This document shows, piece after piece, positions 1-6,961 of a stretch of 8,730 nucleotides of DNA; the stretch's first letter is position 1; the number at the start of each line of letters is the position of its first letter. Under the pieces are notes generated by a model, which saw nothing but the letters and a program-made list of their open reading frames with translations, made no database searches and was not told the origin of the DNA. The DNA is taken from NCBI GenBank assembly GCA_934675115.1, contig CAKUPH010000088.1, positions 1-8,730 on the forward strand. Direction: 5' to 3'. The DNA comes from an uncultured Oscillospiraceae bacterium. GTDB lineage: Bacteria > Bacillota > Clostridia > Oscillospirales > Oscillospiraceae. The position numbers and the translations under genes are program-made.

Positions 1-71
1 CTGAAACTCGCAGGTCGATGTGCGACCATAGGGATGCGAACCGAACGCTCTCCCAACTGAGCTATGGGCCC
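1..71 (-). tRNA. tRNA-Ala (anticodon CGC)-like, 3' half aberrant or cut by the window edge
   Basis: Read on the minus strand from position 71, the sequence begins GGGCCCA, then TA, a D-arm GCTC-AGTTGGGA-GAGC with the invariant A14, G18G19 and A21, then G26 and an anticodon loop TTCGCAT with U33, anticodon CGC (positions 36-38) and A37. CGC reads GCG, which is alanine, and the D-arm matches bacterial tRNA-Ala. The 3' half is wrong: the anticodon stem TTCGG faces CCCTA instead of CCGAA, the T-arm lacks a normal TTCGA loop in a 5-bp stem, and the terminal GTTTCAG does not pair with GGGCCCA. The sequence runs into the window edge, so a few bases may be missing. Either this is a decayed tRNA or the first ~30 bases are unreliable. 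Its good upstream promoter favours a functional locus originally. The G3:U70 alanine identity pair cannot be checked. Confidence 0.6.
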
Positions 72-82
72 ATATTTACTTG

Positions 83-96
83 ACGTTTCCAAACGT
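83..96. repeat. Short inverted repeat in the tRNA leader
   Basis: ACGTTT-CC-AAACGT is a perfect 6-bp inverted repeat with a 2-bp centre. It lies between the predicted tRNA start site (about 98) and the mature tRNA 5' end (71). It could be a protein-binding site, but the 2-nt loop makes a stable RNA hairpin unlikely, and chance is possible. Confidence 0.35.
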
Positions 97-104
97 ACCT
101 GCTT

Positions 105-132
105 ATTATAACAGAAAAAAATGATTTGTAAA
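105..132 (-). promoter_or_regulatory. Promoter for the tRNA-Ala-like gene
   Basis: On the minus strand a TTTACA -35 element (127-132) is separated by 16 nt from a perfect TATAAT -10 element (105-110). Predicted transcription would begin near position 98, about 27 nt before the tRNA 5' end at 71, which is a normal tRNA leader length. The spacer is T-rich. The placement behind the tRNA, with no other minus-strand gene to serve, makes the assignment clear. Confidence 0.7.
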
Positions 133-159
133 GAGAATTTCCAAATAATTTTTCGCGGC

Positions 160-190
160 ACGGGCGCATGCTGCCGGCACAAAAGCCCGT
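160..190. repeat. Imperfect hairpin in the divergent intergenic region
   Basis: ACGGGC (160-165) pairs with GCCCGT (185-190) around a 19-nt loop that itself contains the palindrome TGCCGGCA. It sits in the otherwise AT-rich 300-bp gap between the divergent tRNA and the P-type ATPase gene. There is no T run, so it is not a convincing terminator. No open reading frame of note and no further recognisable element was seen in 133-285. Confidence 0.3.
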
Positions 191-285
191 AGATTTTGAC
201 GCCATAGGAAAAGTGACCAAAAACGGTGGAAAATATAAGGATCACTGCGGTTTATAAAGAAAATAGTAAGCGAGTTGATACAAAG

Positions 286-300
286 TTAACGAAATGTTAA
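286..300. repeat. Inverted repeat just upstream of the ATPase promoter
   Basis: TTAAC (286-290) and GTTAA (296-300) form an inverted repeat with a 5-bp spacer, ending 11 bp before the -35 element at 312. The geometry fits a small dimeric regulator site, but five-base arms in AT-rich DNA can arise by chance. Confidence 0.3.
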
Positions 301-311
301 GGGAATCTTTC

Positions 312-340
312 TTTACGCCCGGTGAAAAAAGGGGTATACT
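312..340 (+). promoter_or_regulatory. Promoter of the P-type ATPase gene
   Basis: TTTACG (312-317) as -35 and TATACT (335-340) as -10 are separated by the optimal 17 bp. Predicted start is near 347, giving a short leader of about 26 nt that contains the AAGGA ribosome binding site (360-364). Such a short leader leaves no room for a riboswitch, so any control would be at transcription initiation. Confidence 0.65.
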
Positions 341-372
341 GGTGAAAATTTAGAGAGCGAAGGAATCGGACT

Positions 373-2868
373 ATGTTTCAACGACAAATGAAGCCACGGG
401 ATGAGGAGCGCCCGCGCCGGGACGAAGAGGCCCCGGTGCGGGAGACGCAGGCGGAGGACGCCGCCCCCCGCCGGATGGAACGTTTTTTCCCGGATCCCAA
501 GACGGGGCTTACCTCAGCGCAGGCGGCGGAGCTGCTCCGGAACGGATATGGCAATCAGGCGGAGGACCCAAACACCAAGACCACCCGGCAGATTATCCGG
601 GAGAACACCCTGACGTTTTTCAACCTGGTCTTCGTGGTGCTGGCGGTACTGCTCATCATCGCGGGGAGCTTTACCGACATGGCCTTTCTGGTCATCGCCA
701 TTGTCAACTCCCTCATCGGCATCATCCAGCAGCTGCGCTCCCGGGCGACCCTCGCCAAGCTGAACCTGCTGGCGGAGGCCAAGGTCAAGGTGGTGCGGGA
801 TGGGCAGCTGGGTACCGTGCCCATCCACAAGCTGGTGCGGGAGGACATCGTGGAGCTGTCCGCCGGCGACCAGATCCCTGCCGACGGGCCGGTGCTGTCC
901 GGTCAGGTGCAGGTCAATGAGGCCCTGCTCACCGGCGAGGCGGATGCCATCACCAAAAACCCCGGCGATCCGCTGCTGTCCGGCAGCTTTATCGTCTCCG
1001 GCAAGTGCCGGGCCAGAATGGACAAGGTGGGAGCGGAGAGCTACGCCTCCCGGCTGGCCCAGAAGGCCCGGGCGGACACCGGCGTGAGCAAATCCCAGAT
1101 GATGCAGTCGCTGGACCGGCTGATCCGGGTCATCGGCTTCGCCCTGATCCCCATCGGCGTGGCCCTGTTCTGCAACGAGTATTTTGTCCAGAAAAATACC
1201 TTTACCGAGGTCATTCCCTCGGTGGTGGCCGCCCTCATCGGCATGATCCCAGAAGGGCTGTACCTGCTGACCAGCGTGGCACTGGCGGTGTCCGTCATGC
1301 GCCTTGCCCAGCGGAAAACGCTGGTCCACGAGATGAGCGCCATCGAGACGCTGGCCCGGGTGGACGTGCTGTGCGTGGATAAGACGGGCACCATCACCCA
1401 GCCGGAGATGAACGTCCGTGAGGTGGTGTACCTCGACGAGGAGGAGTACCCCAAGCAGCGGGTGGAGGACATCCTCAACGCCTGCTACACCGCGCTGGAC
1501 GCGGACAATGACACCGCCCGGGCCATGGCCGCCCGGTTCAACAAGCCCTCCCGCTGGCCGGTGGAGCGCACCGTACCCTTTACCTCGGCCACCAAGTGGT
1601 CCGCCGTGGTGTTCCGGGGGCAGGGCTCCTACGTCATCGGCGCGCCGGAGTTTATTCTGGGCGGGGAGTACAGCCTGCTGGAGCCGCTGGCCACGCCCTA
1701 TCAGAACGAGGGCTGCCGGGTGCTGCTGGTGGCTAGGTGCGACACGCCGCCCACGCAGGGCTCCCTCACCGGCGTCATCGACCCGGTGGCGCTGGTGGTC
1801 ATCAGCAACCCCATCCGGCCGGAAGCGCCGGAGACCTTCCAGTATTTTGCCAAGCAGGGGGTGGCCATCAAGGTCATCTCCGGCGACAACCCGGCCACCG
1901 TCTCGCAGGTGGCCATGCAGGCGGGCATCAGCGGGGCGGAGCGGTACGTGGACGCGGCCACCCTTAAAGATCCCGCGGACTACGCAAGGGCGGTGCGGGA
2001 CTACACCGTGTTCGGCCGGGTGACGCCGGACCAGAAGCGCAATCTGGTGAAGGCTCTCCAGAAGGCGGGCCGCACCGTGGCCATGACCGGCGACGGCGTC
2101 AACGACGTGCTGGCCCTCAAGGACGCGGACTGCGGCATCGCCATGGCCTCCGGCTCGGAGGCCGCCTGTCAGGTGGCGCAGGTGGTGCTGCTGGACTCCA
2201 ATTTCGCCTCCATGCCCCACGTGGTGGAGGAGGGGCGGCGGGTCATCAACAACATCCAGCGCTCCGCAGCACTGTATCTGGTAAAGAACATCATGTCCTT
2301 CTTCCTGTCCCTCATCACGCTGTTCGCAGGCTTCCCATACCCCTTCGTGCCCATCCAGCTGTCCCTCATCAGCGCCGTGACCATCGGCATCCCGTCCTTC
2401 GTGCTGGCGCTGGAGCCCAACCACGAGATGGTCCGGGGCAAATTCATGCAGAACGTCCTGCGCCGGGCGCTGCCCGGGGGATTGACCAACATCCTTCTCA
2501 TCGTGGGCATTGAGCTGTTCACCATGGCATTTACCTTTGAGCGGGCCACGCTGTCCACCCTCGCCACCGTCATCATGGGCGAGGTGGGCCTGCTGGTGCT
2601 GTACCACATCTCCCGGCCCATGGACTGGAAGCGGTGGCTGCTGATCGGCTCCATGACGGCGGCCTTCGCGCTGTCGGTTCTGGCCTTCGGGCCGTTCTTC
2701 CAGCTCACGCCGCTGGACTTCCAGTCCGGGCTGGTCATCATAGTGTTCCTGCTGCTGACGCCGTCGGTCATCTGGTTCTTTGAGCGGCTGTTCGAGCTGG
2801 GCAGCGCGGCGCTGGGGCTATGGTCGTCCGGCCGCCGGACGGCAAAGGGCAGACGCCGGAGCGGCTGA
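373..2868 (+). CDS. Cation-translocating P-type ATPase (CtpE/Exp7-like)
   Basis: An 831-residue integral membrane pump that couples ATP hydrolysis to cation movement across the cytoplasmic membrane. A charged N-terminal tail (about 1-45) is followed by the cation-ATPase N-terminal domain, M1-M2 (about 81-121), the actuator domain with TGEA (187-190), M3 (about 251-269), and M4 with PEGL (293-296). Next come the phosphorylation site DKTGTIT (Asp336), the nucleotide-binding domain, MTGDGVND (571-578) with the Mg-binding aspartates, and the C-terminal helices. Subfamily signs are SGDNP (503-507) in place of TGDNP, and IGAPE (422-426) where the usual motif is KGAPE. Family members such as mycobacterial CtpE (about 800 aa) have been linked to calcium uptake; the ion here is not fixed by sequence. 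The M6 segment (about 660-680) lacks the SERCA-type NxxTD acidic ligand. The start is supported by AAGGA 8 nt upstream. The gene appears monocistronic. Confidence 0.93.
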   Translation: MFQRQMKPRDEERPRRDEEAPVRETQAEDAAPRRMERFFPDPKTGLTSAQAAELLRNGYGNQAEDPNTKTTRQIIRENTLTFFNLVFVVLAVLLIIAGSFTDMAFLVIAIVNSLIGIIQQLRSRATLAKLNLLAEAKVKVVRDGQLGTVPIHKLVREDIVELSAGDQIPADGPVLSGQVQVNEALLTGEADAITKNPGDPLLSGSFIVSGKCRARMDKVGAESYASRLAQKARADTGVSKSQMMQSLDRLIRVIGFALIPIGVALFCNEYFVQKNTFTEVIPSVVAALIGMIPEGLYLLTSVALAVSVMRLAQRKTLVHEMSAIETLARVDVLCVDKTGTITQPEMNVREVVYLDEEEYPKQRVEDILNACYTALDADNDTARAMAARFNKPSRWPVERTVPFTSATKWSAVVFRGQGSYVIGAPEFILGGEYSLLEPLATPYQNEGCRVLLVARCDTPPTQGSLTGVIDPVALVVISNPIRPEAPETFQYFAKQGVAIKVISGDNPATVSQVAMQAGISGAERYVDAATLKDPADYARAVRDYTVFGRVTPDQKRNLVKALQKAGRTVAMTGDGVNDVLALKDADCGIAMASGSEAACQVAQVVLLDSNFASMPHVVEEGRRVINNIQRSAALYLVKNIMSFFLSLITLFAGFPYPFVPIQLSLISAVTIGIPSFVLALEPNHEMVRGKFMQNVLRRALPGGLTNILLIVGIELFTMAFTFERATLSTLATVIMGEVGLLVLYHISRPMDWKRWLLIGSMTAAFALSVLAFGPFFQLTPLDFQSGLVIIVFLLLTPSVIWFFERLFELGSAALGLWSSGRRTAKGRRRSG

Positions 2869-2932
2869 AAAACCCTGCGGCGTTTCCGGAGATTACGCGG
2901 AAGTACGGCGGGATAAAGTAAAAGCAAGTTTG

Positions 2933-2979
2933 AAAACGCGGCATATTTTCCGGAAAATGGGGAAATATGCTGTGTTTTT
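2933..2979 (+). terminator. Rho-independent terminator after the P-type ATPase
   Basis: Positions 2933-2948 pair with 2963-2978 over 16 bp (two G-U wobbles) around a 14-nt loop, with a run of five T at 2975-2979. The stem is AT-rich, so it may be leaky. It is 64 bp past the ATPase stop and ahead of the next promoter, separating the two transcription units. The left arm and loop also contain a perfect 14-bp palindrome, 2945-2958. Confidence 0.65.
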
Positions 2980-2987
2980 ACAATAAA

Positions 2988-3014
2988 TGCTTTAGCAAAG
3001 CAATGCAGAGCATT
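2988..3014. repeat. Two adjacent inverted repeats abutting the transporter promoter
   Basis: TGCTTT-AGC-AAAGCA (2988-3002) is followed at once by AATGC-AGA-GCATT (3002-3014). The second overlaps the first bases of the -35 element at 3013. The AATGC at 2986-2990 repeats the left arm of the second repeat, so alternative pairings exist. Since the predicted transcript begins later, near 3048, these would act as DNA sites rather than RNA leader structures. A tandem operator is the likeliest role; the regulator is unknown. Confidence 0.45.
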
Positions 3015-3041
3015 GACGAAGTGCAAAATGTTGGGTAAACT
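3013..3041 (+). promoter_or_regulatory. Promoter of the sodium:amino acid symporter gene
   Basis: TTGACG (3013-3018) matches the -35 consensus at five of six bases and is followed after exactly 17 bp by TAAACT (3036-3041) as -10. Predicted initiation near 3048 gives a leader of about 29 nt carrying the AAAGGAGAGG ribosome binding site (3057-3066). Confidence 0.65.
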
Positions 3042-3076
3042 GTAAGCCAGATTCGCAAAGGAGAGGGTTCATTGAC

Positions 3077-4465
3077 ATGAAAGAAAGAGAGAGTTTTTCC
3101 TCCCGGCTGGGCTTCGTGCTCATTTCCGCCGGGTGCGCCATCGGGCTGGGCAACGTCTGGCGCTTCCCGTACATCACGGGCAAGTACGGCGGCGCGGCCT
3201 TCGTGCTGGTTTATCTGCTGTTTCTGGTGATCCTCGGCCTGCCCGTCATGGTGACGGAGTTTTCCGTGGGCCGGGCCAGCAGGCAGAGCATCGCCACATC
3301 CTTCCACACGCTGGAGCCCAAGGGCAGCAAGTGGCACATTTACAGCTGGTTCGGCCTTGCGGGCAACTACCTGCTGATGATGTTCTACACCTCGGTGGCG
3401 GGCTGGCTGGTGCTGTACTGCATCAAGATGGCCAGGGGCGACTTCGCGGGCCTTGACGCCGCCGGTGTGGCCGGGCAGTTCGGCGAAATGCTCACCCGCC
3501 CGGGACTGATGGCCGCGTTCATGGCGGGCGTGGTGCTGGTGTGCATGTTCGTGTGCTCCCGGGGCCTTCAGAACGGCGTGGAGAAGGTCAACAAGGTCAT
3601 GATGCTGTGCCTGCTGGCGGTAATGGCGGTGCTGGTGGTGCGCTCCGTGACGCTGGACGGCGCGGGCGCGGGCCTTGAGTTCTACCTCAAGCCCAACTTC
3701 CACAACATGATGTATGATTCCGACGGCAAGTTCATTCTGGGCGAGGCCATTTACGCCGCCATGGGTCAGGCGTTCTTCACCTTGTCGCTGGGCATCGGCG
3801 CGCTGGCCATTTTCGGCAGCTACATCGGCCGGGACCACACCCTCATGGGCGAGGCCCTGCGGGTGTCCATTCTGGACACCGTTGTGGCATTTGTGGCGGG
3901 CCTCATCATTTTCCCCGCCTGCTTTGCCTACGGCGTGGCGGCGGACAGCGGCGCGAACCTGATTTTCATCACCCTGCCCAACGTGTTCGACTCCATGCCC
4001 CTGGGCCAGGTGTGGGGTGCGCTGTTCTTCGTGTTCCTGTCCTTCGCCGCCCTGTCCACCATCATCGCGGTGTTCGAGAACATCATTTCCTTCGGCATGG
4101 ACAAGTGGGGCTGGAGCCGCGGGAAGGCCGCCCTCGTCAACACCGTGGCCATCCTGGTGCTGTCCATGCCCTGCGTGCTGGGCTTCAACGTGTGGAGCTC
4201 CGTGCAGCCCCTCGGCGCGGGCACGTCCATCATGGATCTGGAGGACTTCCTCATCAGCGACAACCTCCTGCCGCTGGGCTCTCTGGTGTACCTGCTGTTC
4301 TGCGTGTCCAAAAAGGGTTGGGGCTGGGACAACTTCATTGCCGAAGCCAACGCGGGGGAGGGCGTGAAATTCCCCCGGAGTGTCCGCGGGTACGTCACGT
4401 GGGTGCTGCCCTTCATTATGGTGCTCATCTTCATCGTGGGCTACTGGAACCGGTTCTTCGCATAA
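3077..4465 (+). CDS. Sodium-dependent amino acid transporter (NSS/SNF family)
   Basis: A 462-residue membrane symporter of the neurotransmitter:sodium symporter family (LeuT/MhsT/Tyt1 relatives), which uses the Na+ gradient to take up amino acids. The first helix carries the family hallmark GLGNVWRFPY (residues 23-32), the unwound Na+/substrate-binding segment, with Asn26 matching LeuT Asn27. The sixth helix carries GQAFFTLSLG (230-239), matching the LeuT substrate and Na+ site. The protein ends right after a hydrophobic helix with YWNRFFA, and its length is close to 11-helix bacterial members such as MhsT rather than 12-helix LeuT. In TM7 the LeuT Asn286 position appears to be Asp267 and the Glu290 position Ala. 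An acidic residue in TM7 is consistent with chloride-independent transport (inference). The substrate is not determinable by eye. The ATG start has AAAGGAGAGG upstream with about 10 nt spacing. It is transcribed alone. Confidence 0.93.
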   Translation: MKERESFSSRLGFVLISAGCAIGLGNVWRFPYITGKYGGAAFVLVYLLFLVILGLPVMVTEFSVGRASRQSIATSFHTLEPKGSKWHIYSWFGLAGNYLLMMFYTSVAGWLVLYCIKMARGDFAGLDAAGVAGQFGEMLTRPGLMAAFMAGVVLVCMFVCSRGLQNGVEKVNKVMMLCLLAVMAVLVVRSVTLDGAGAGLEFYLKPNFHNMMYDSDGKFILGEAIYAAMGQAFFTLSLGIGALAIFGSYIGRDHTLMGEALRVSILDTVVAFVAGLIIFPACFAYGVAADSGANLIFITLPNVFDSMPLGQVWGALFFVFLSFAALSTIIAVFENIISFGMDKWGWSRGKAALVNTVAILVLSMPCVLGFNVWSSVQPLGAGTSIMDLEDFLISDNLLPLGSLVYLLFCVSKKGWGWDNFIAEANAGEGVKFPRSVRGYVTWVLPFIMVLIFIVGYWNRFFA

Positions 4466-4475
4466 GAAAACAGAT

Positions 4476-4512
4476 AAAAAAGCTCCCGCGGCGTATGCCG
4501 CGGGAGCTTTTT
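4476..4512. terminator. Bidirectional Rho-independent terminator between convergent genes
   Basis: A perfect 16-bp stem (4477-4492 with 4497-4512) has an 11-bp GC-rich core, a GTAT loop, and A runs on the left and T runs on the right. The plus strand therefore ends in TTTTT (4508-4512), and the minus strand ends in TTTTTT (complement of 4476-4481). It lies 10 bp past the symporter stop and 15 bp past the SLH gene stop, so it serves both. Confidence 0.92.
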
Positions 4513-4527
4513 CGCGTTTTGGAAGGG

Positions 4528-6942
4528 TCACTGCGCCGGAGTGCTGACGGCGCGGATCTTGCCGTTGGCGGAGCTGTCGGTGTAGAGCAGGAGGGTGGTG
4601 GAGTAGATGCGGGCGTCGGTCAGGCTGGAGAACCAGCTGCCGGCCTGCGGGTTGTAGCAGATCACCCCGTCGGCCACCTCGTAGGTCTTGTTGTTGACCC
4701 GGACGTAAGTCACGCCGTTCATGGTGTAGAAGTCGGAGGAGTTGGCCTTGCCGATGGAGCTGAGCATGGACTGGACCACGGCGAACTCGTTGCCGTCCTG
4801 ATTGATGAGGGCGATGGTGCCGAAGCCGCTGGGGACCACGATGTTGTTGAGGGTGTCATAGGTCTTGACGCCGCTGCTGTTGATGAACTTAAGCTGATAG
4901 ATGGTTCTGGTCATCATGTTGCCGTCGTCATCCAGATAGTAGCCGTTCTCGTCCACCTTGTAGCCGTAGGCGTCGAAGTAGGAGACTTCCTCGCCCTCCT
5001 TTACCTCAGTGTACGGCTCCTTGCCCTTGCCGGAGATGTGGGAGGCAGCTTCGATCCAGCCGTAGTCGTCGGCGGAGATCAGGTCGCCGGTGAAGTTGTT
5101 CAGGATGATGATGTCCACGCGGCCGGAGGCGTCCTTGTGATAGCCGCTGATGGAGGCGGCGGGGACGGTGGCGGGCAGGGAGCTGAGCGCAACCTCCTTG
5201 ATGACGACCTCGCCGTTGATGTAGCCGCGGTCGAAGATCTTCACGCTGTCGCTGACGAACAGGCTGCCCAGCCGCATGGAGGACTTCTCGAAGCTCCCGG
5301 CGGCGTAGCTCAGGTTCAGGGGATTCAGGGCCATCACGCCGCGGGTATAGGAGGAGACGGTCACCAGCTGACCGGCATACTTCTCGGCGTTTTCAGCGTT
5401 CACCTTCAGCGTCACGTTGGTGCCGATGAGCTTGATGGTGTCGCCGCTGACCACGCCCATGGCGTTGCCGGAGACGTTGACGCCGCTGCTCCAGAGGCCG
5501 TTGTTCCAGCCGCTGCCGGAGGTGACGGCGCTGGCCACCTGACCGTCGGCGGTGAAGAGCAGGGTGAAGGTCTGGCCCAACTTGAACTGGGCGACGGTAT
5601 CCATGGCGTTGGCCATGACCGTAAAGGTGTTGCCGCCGCAGGCGGTGACGGTGGCAGGGGCGCTGGGGGAGGGGGCGGCGTTCTCGTACACGCAGGACAG
5701 CCGTACATCGCACAGGGTGATGACCTTGGAGATGGGATCGTAGGTGGCCACGTCGTAGGGCTTGACCTCGCTCATGGAGATGGTGCTGCCGTTCTTGCGG
5801 ATGGTGTAGCCCAGCTCGTTCCCGGTGAGGGGATAGAAGTCGGCGGCGCTGGGGGAGGTGCTGACGATCACGTAGCCGCTCTCGGTGCTGGCCACGTTGC
5901 GGAACAGGCCAATGACCTTGCCGTCCTTCAGGTAGATGGTGACCACGTCGCCCGCCTTCAGGTTGGGGGTCTGCTCCTTATAGGTGCTGGTGTCGCCGGT
6001 GGTGCCCACGTAAACGGGGGTGTCGTCGGCCACGGTGTAGCGGGTGCCGGCGGTGGTGTGCAGGTAGCTGGCCTGGGGCGCGCGGGAGAGGGTGACGGTG
6101 ATGCAGCTGGAGCTGTCCACCAGCAGTGTGACGAAGTGGCCGTTCTTATCCAGCAGAGCGTCGCCGCGCTGGCCCACGAGACTGTTGTCCAGCACGCCGG
6201 CGGGGCGGTAGAAGCCGCCGTCGGAGGTGGTGACCCAACTGCTCTGGCCGTTAACGGTGCTGTCGGTGGACAGCACGATGACGTCGTCCACCAGCGTGCC
6301 CAGATTGGCGGCGTAAGCCTTATCGCCGCCCTTGGGGGCGATGGCCAGCATCCGGGTAAAGAGCCGCGCGGCCTGTCCCCGGGTGATGGCGGCGGAGTTG
6401 GTGACGATATTCAGCCCCTCGTCCAGCTTCAGCTCGGAGGCGGTGCGGATGGCGCCGTAGGGCCAGGAGCTGGCGGCCTCGGAGGCGTAGCCCAGAATGC
6501 GCAGGATGAGGGTGACGGCCTCCTGATAGGAAATGTTGCGGTTGGGCTCGAACTTGCCGTTGCCCACGCCGGTCATCAGCCGGGCGTTGCTGGACTCATC
6601 CACCACCATGGTGGCGGCCAGATTCACGTAGCCCCGGCCCCAGTGGGTGCCGGGCACGTCGGTGAAGATGGTGCGGTTCATCTGGGCCTTGGCCTGATCG
6701 CCCTTGCCCATGATCTCGATGGCCATCTTGCAGAAGGCCACCCGGGTCAGCGGGTCCCCGGGCATGAAGTCGCCGTTTTCGTTGCCGCTGACCACGCCGA
6801 GGGCAGCCAGCGTGTCCGCCGCCCGGGACTCCTCGGGGTCGGCGACATCGGGGAAGTAGCCCGCCTGCACCGGCGCGGCGGACAGGGCGAACACAGTGGC
6901 CGCCGCCAGCACCAATGCGAAAATTCGTTTGAGTTTCGTCAT
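4528..6942 (-). CDS. Secreted S-layer homology (SLH) domain protein
   Basis: An 804-residue exported protein expected to sit on the cell wall. Residues 1-27 form a signal peptide (basic MTKLKR, hydrophobic core, VQA cleavage site). Three SLH domains follow: about 30-79 (FPDV start, LTRVA), 93-152 (FTDV, with ISYQEA replacing the usual TRAE) and 157-203 (ITRGQA). SLH domains usually bind pyruvylated secondary wall polymer. The remaining ~600 residues are not a family I recognise. They are rich in Ser, Thr, Gly and Val and look like successive small beta domains, with recurring strands ending in a D/N-G-K/Q/R-V/I turn (around 333-345, 456-470, 599-614, 783-800). An acidic patch, DENGYYLDDDGN, lies at 664-675. 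No enzyme motif was seen. The gene starts 19 bp after the ABC permease stop, with AGAGGAG (6954-6960) as ribosome binding site, so it is the last gene of the exporter operon. It may stabilise, assist or receive the export activity; this is inference. Confidence 0.88.
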   Translation of the reverse strand: MTKLKRIFALVLAAATVFALSAAPVQAGYFPDVADPEESRAADTLAALGVVSGNENGDFMPGDPLTRVAFCKMAIEIMGKGDQAKAQMNRTIFTDVPGTHWGRGYVNLAATMVVDESSNARLMTGVGNGKFEPNRNISYQEAVTLILRILGYASEAASSWPYGAIRTASELKLDEGLNIVTNSAAITRGQAARLFTRMLAIAPKGGDKAYAANLGTLVDDVIVLSTDSTVNGQSSWVTTSDGGFYRPAGVLDNSLVGQRGDALLDKNGHFVTLLVDSSSCITVTLSRAPQASYLHTTAGTRYTVADDTPVYVGTTGDTSTYKEQTPNLKAGDVVTIYLKDGKVIGLFRNVASTESGYVIVSTSPSAADFYPLTGNELGYTIRKNGSTISMSEVKPYDVATYDPISKVITLCDVRLSCVYENAAPSPSAPATVTACGGNTFTVMANAMDTVAQFKLGQTFTLLFTADGQVASAVTSGSGWNNGLWSSGVNVSGNAMGVVSGDTIKLIGTNVTLKVNAENAEKYAGQLVTVSSYTRGVMALNPLNLSYAAGSFEKSSMRLGSLFVSDSVKIFDRGYINGEVVIKEVALSSLPATVPAASISGYHKDASGRVDIIILNNFTGDLISADDYGWIEAASHISGKGKEPYTEVKEGEEVSYFDAYGYKVDENGYYLDDDGNMMTRTIYQLKFINSSGVKTYDTLNNIVVPSGFGTIALINQDGNEFAVVQSMLSSIGKANSSDFYTMNGVTYVRVNNKTYEVADGVICYNPQAGSWFSSLTDARIYSTTLLLYTDSSANGKIRAVSTPAQ

Positions 6943-6961
6943 TTGCAGTTGATCTCCTCTC

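Noticed and set aside
341..372. Possible riboswitch ahead of the cation ATPase
   Set aside because: The predicted transcript start near 347 leaves a leader of only about 26 nt, too short for a known metal-sensing riboswitch.
514..2607. A minus-strand open frame of about 697 codons inside the P-type ATPase gene
   Set aside because: It mirrors the ATPase codon pattern, is His-, Gly- and Gln-rich with no recognisable motif, and has no promoter or ribosome binding site of its own.
2988..3014. Attenuator or RNA leader switch before the symporter
   Set aside because: The pairing segments lie upstream of the predicted transcription start near 3048, so they would not be in the transcript from that promoter.
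2978..4531. A minus-strand open frame of about 517 codons opposite the symporter gene
   Set aside because: It is a compositional shadow of the NSS gene, would need to read through the strong terminator at 4476-4512, and its product is His-rich low complexity.
4909..4953. Possible EF-hand or dockerin-type calcium loop in the acidic patch of the SLH protein
   Set aside because: The spacing of acidic residues (D664, D671-D673) does not fit the DxDxDG loop, and there are no flanking helices of the expected pattern.
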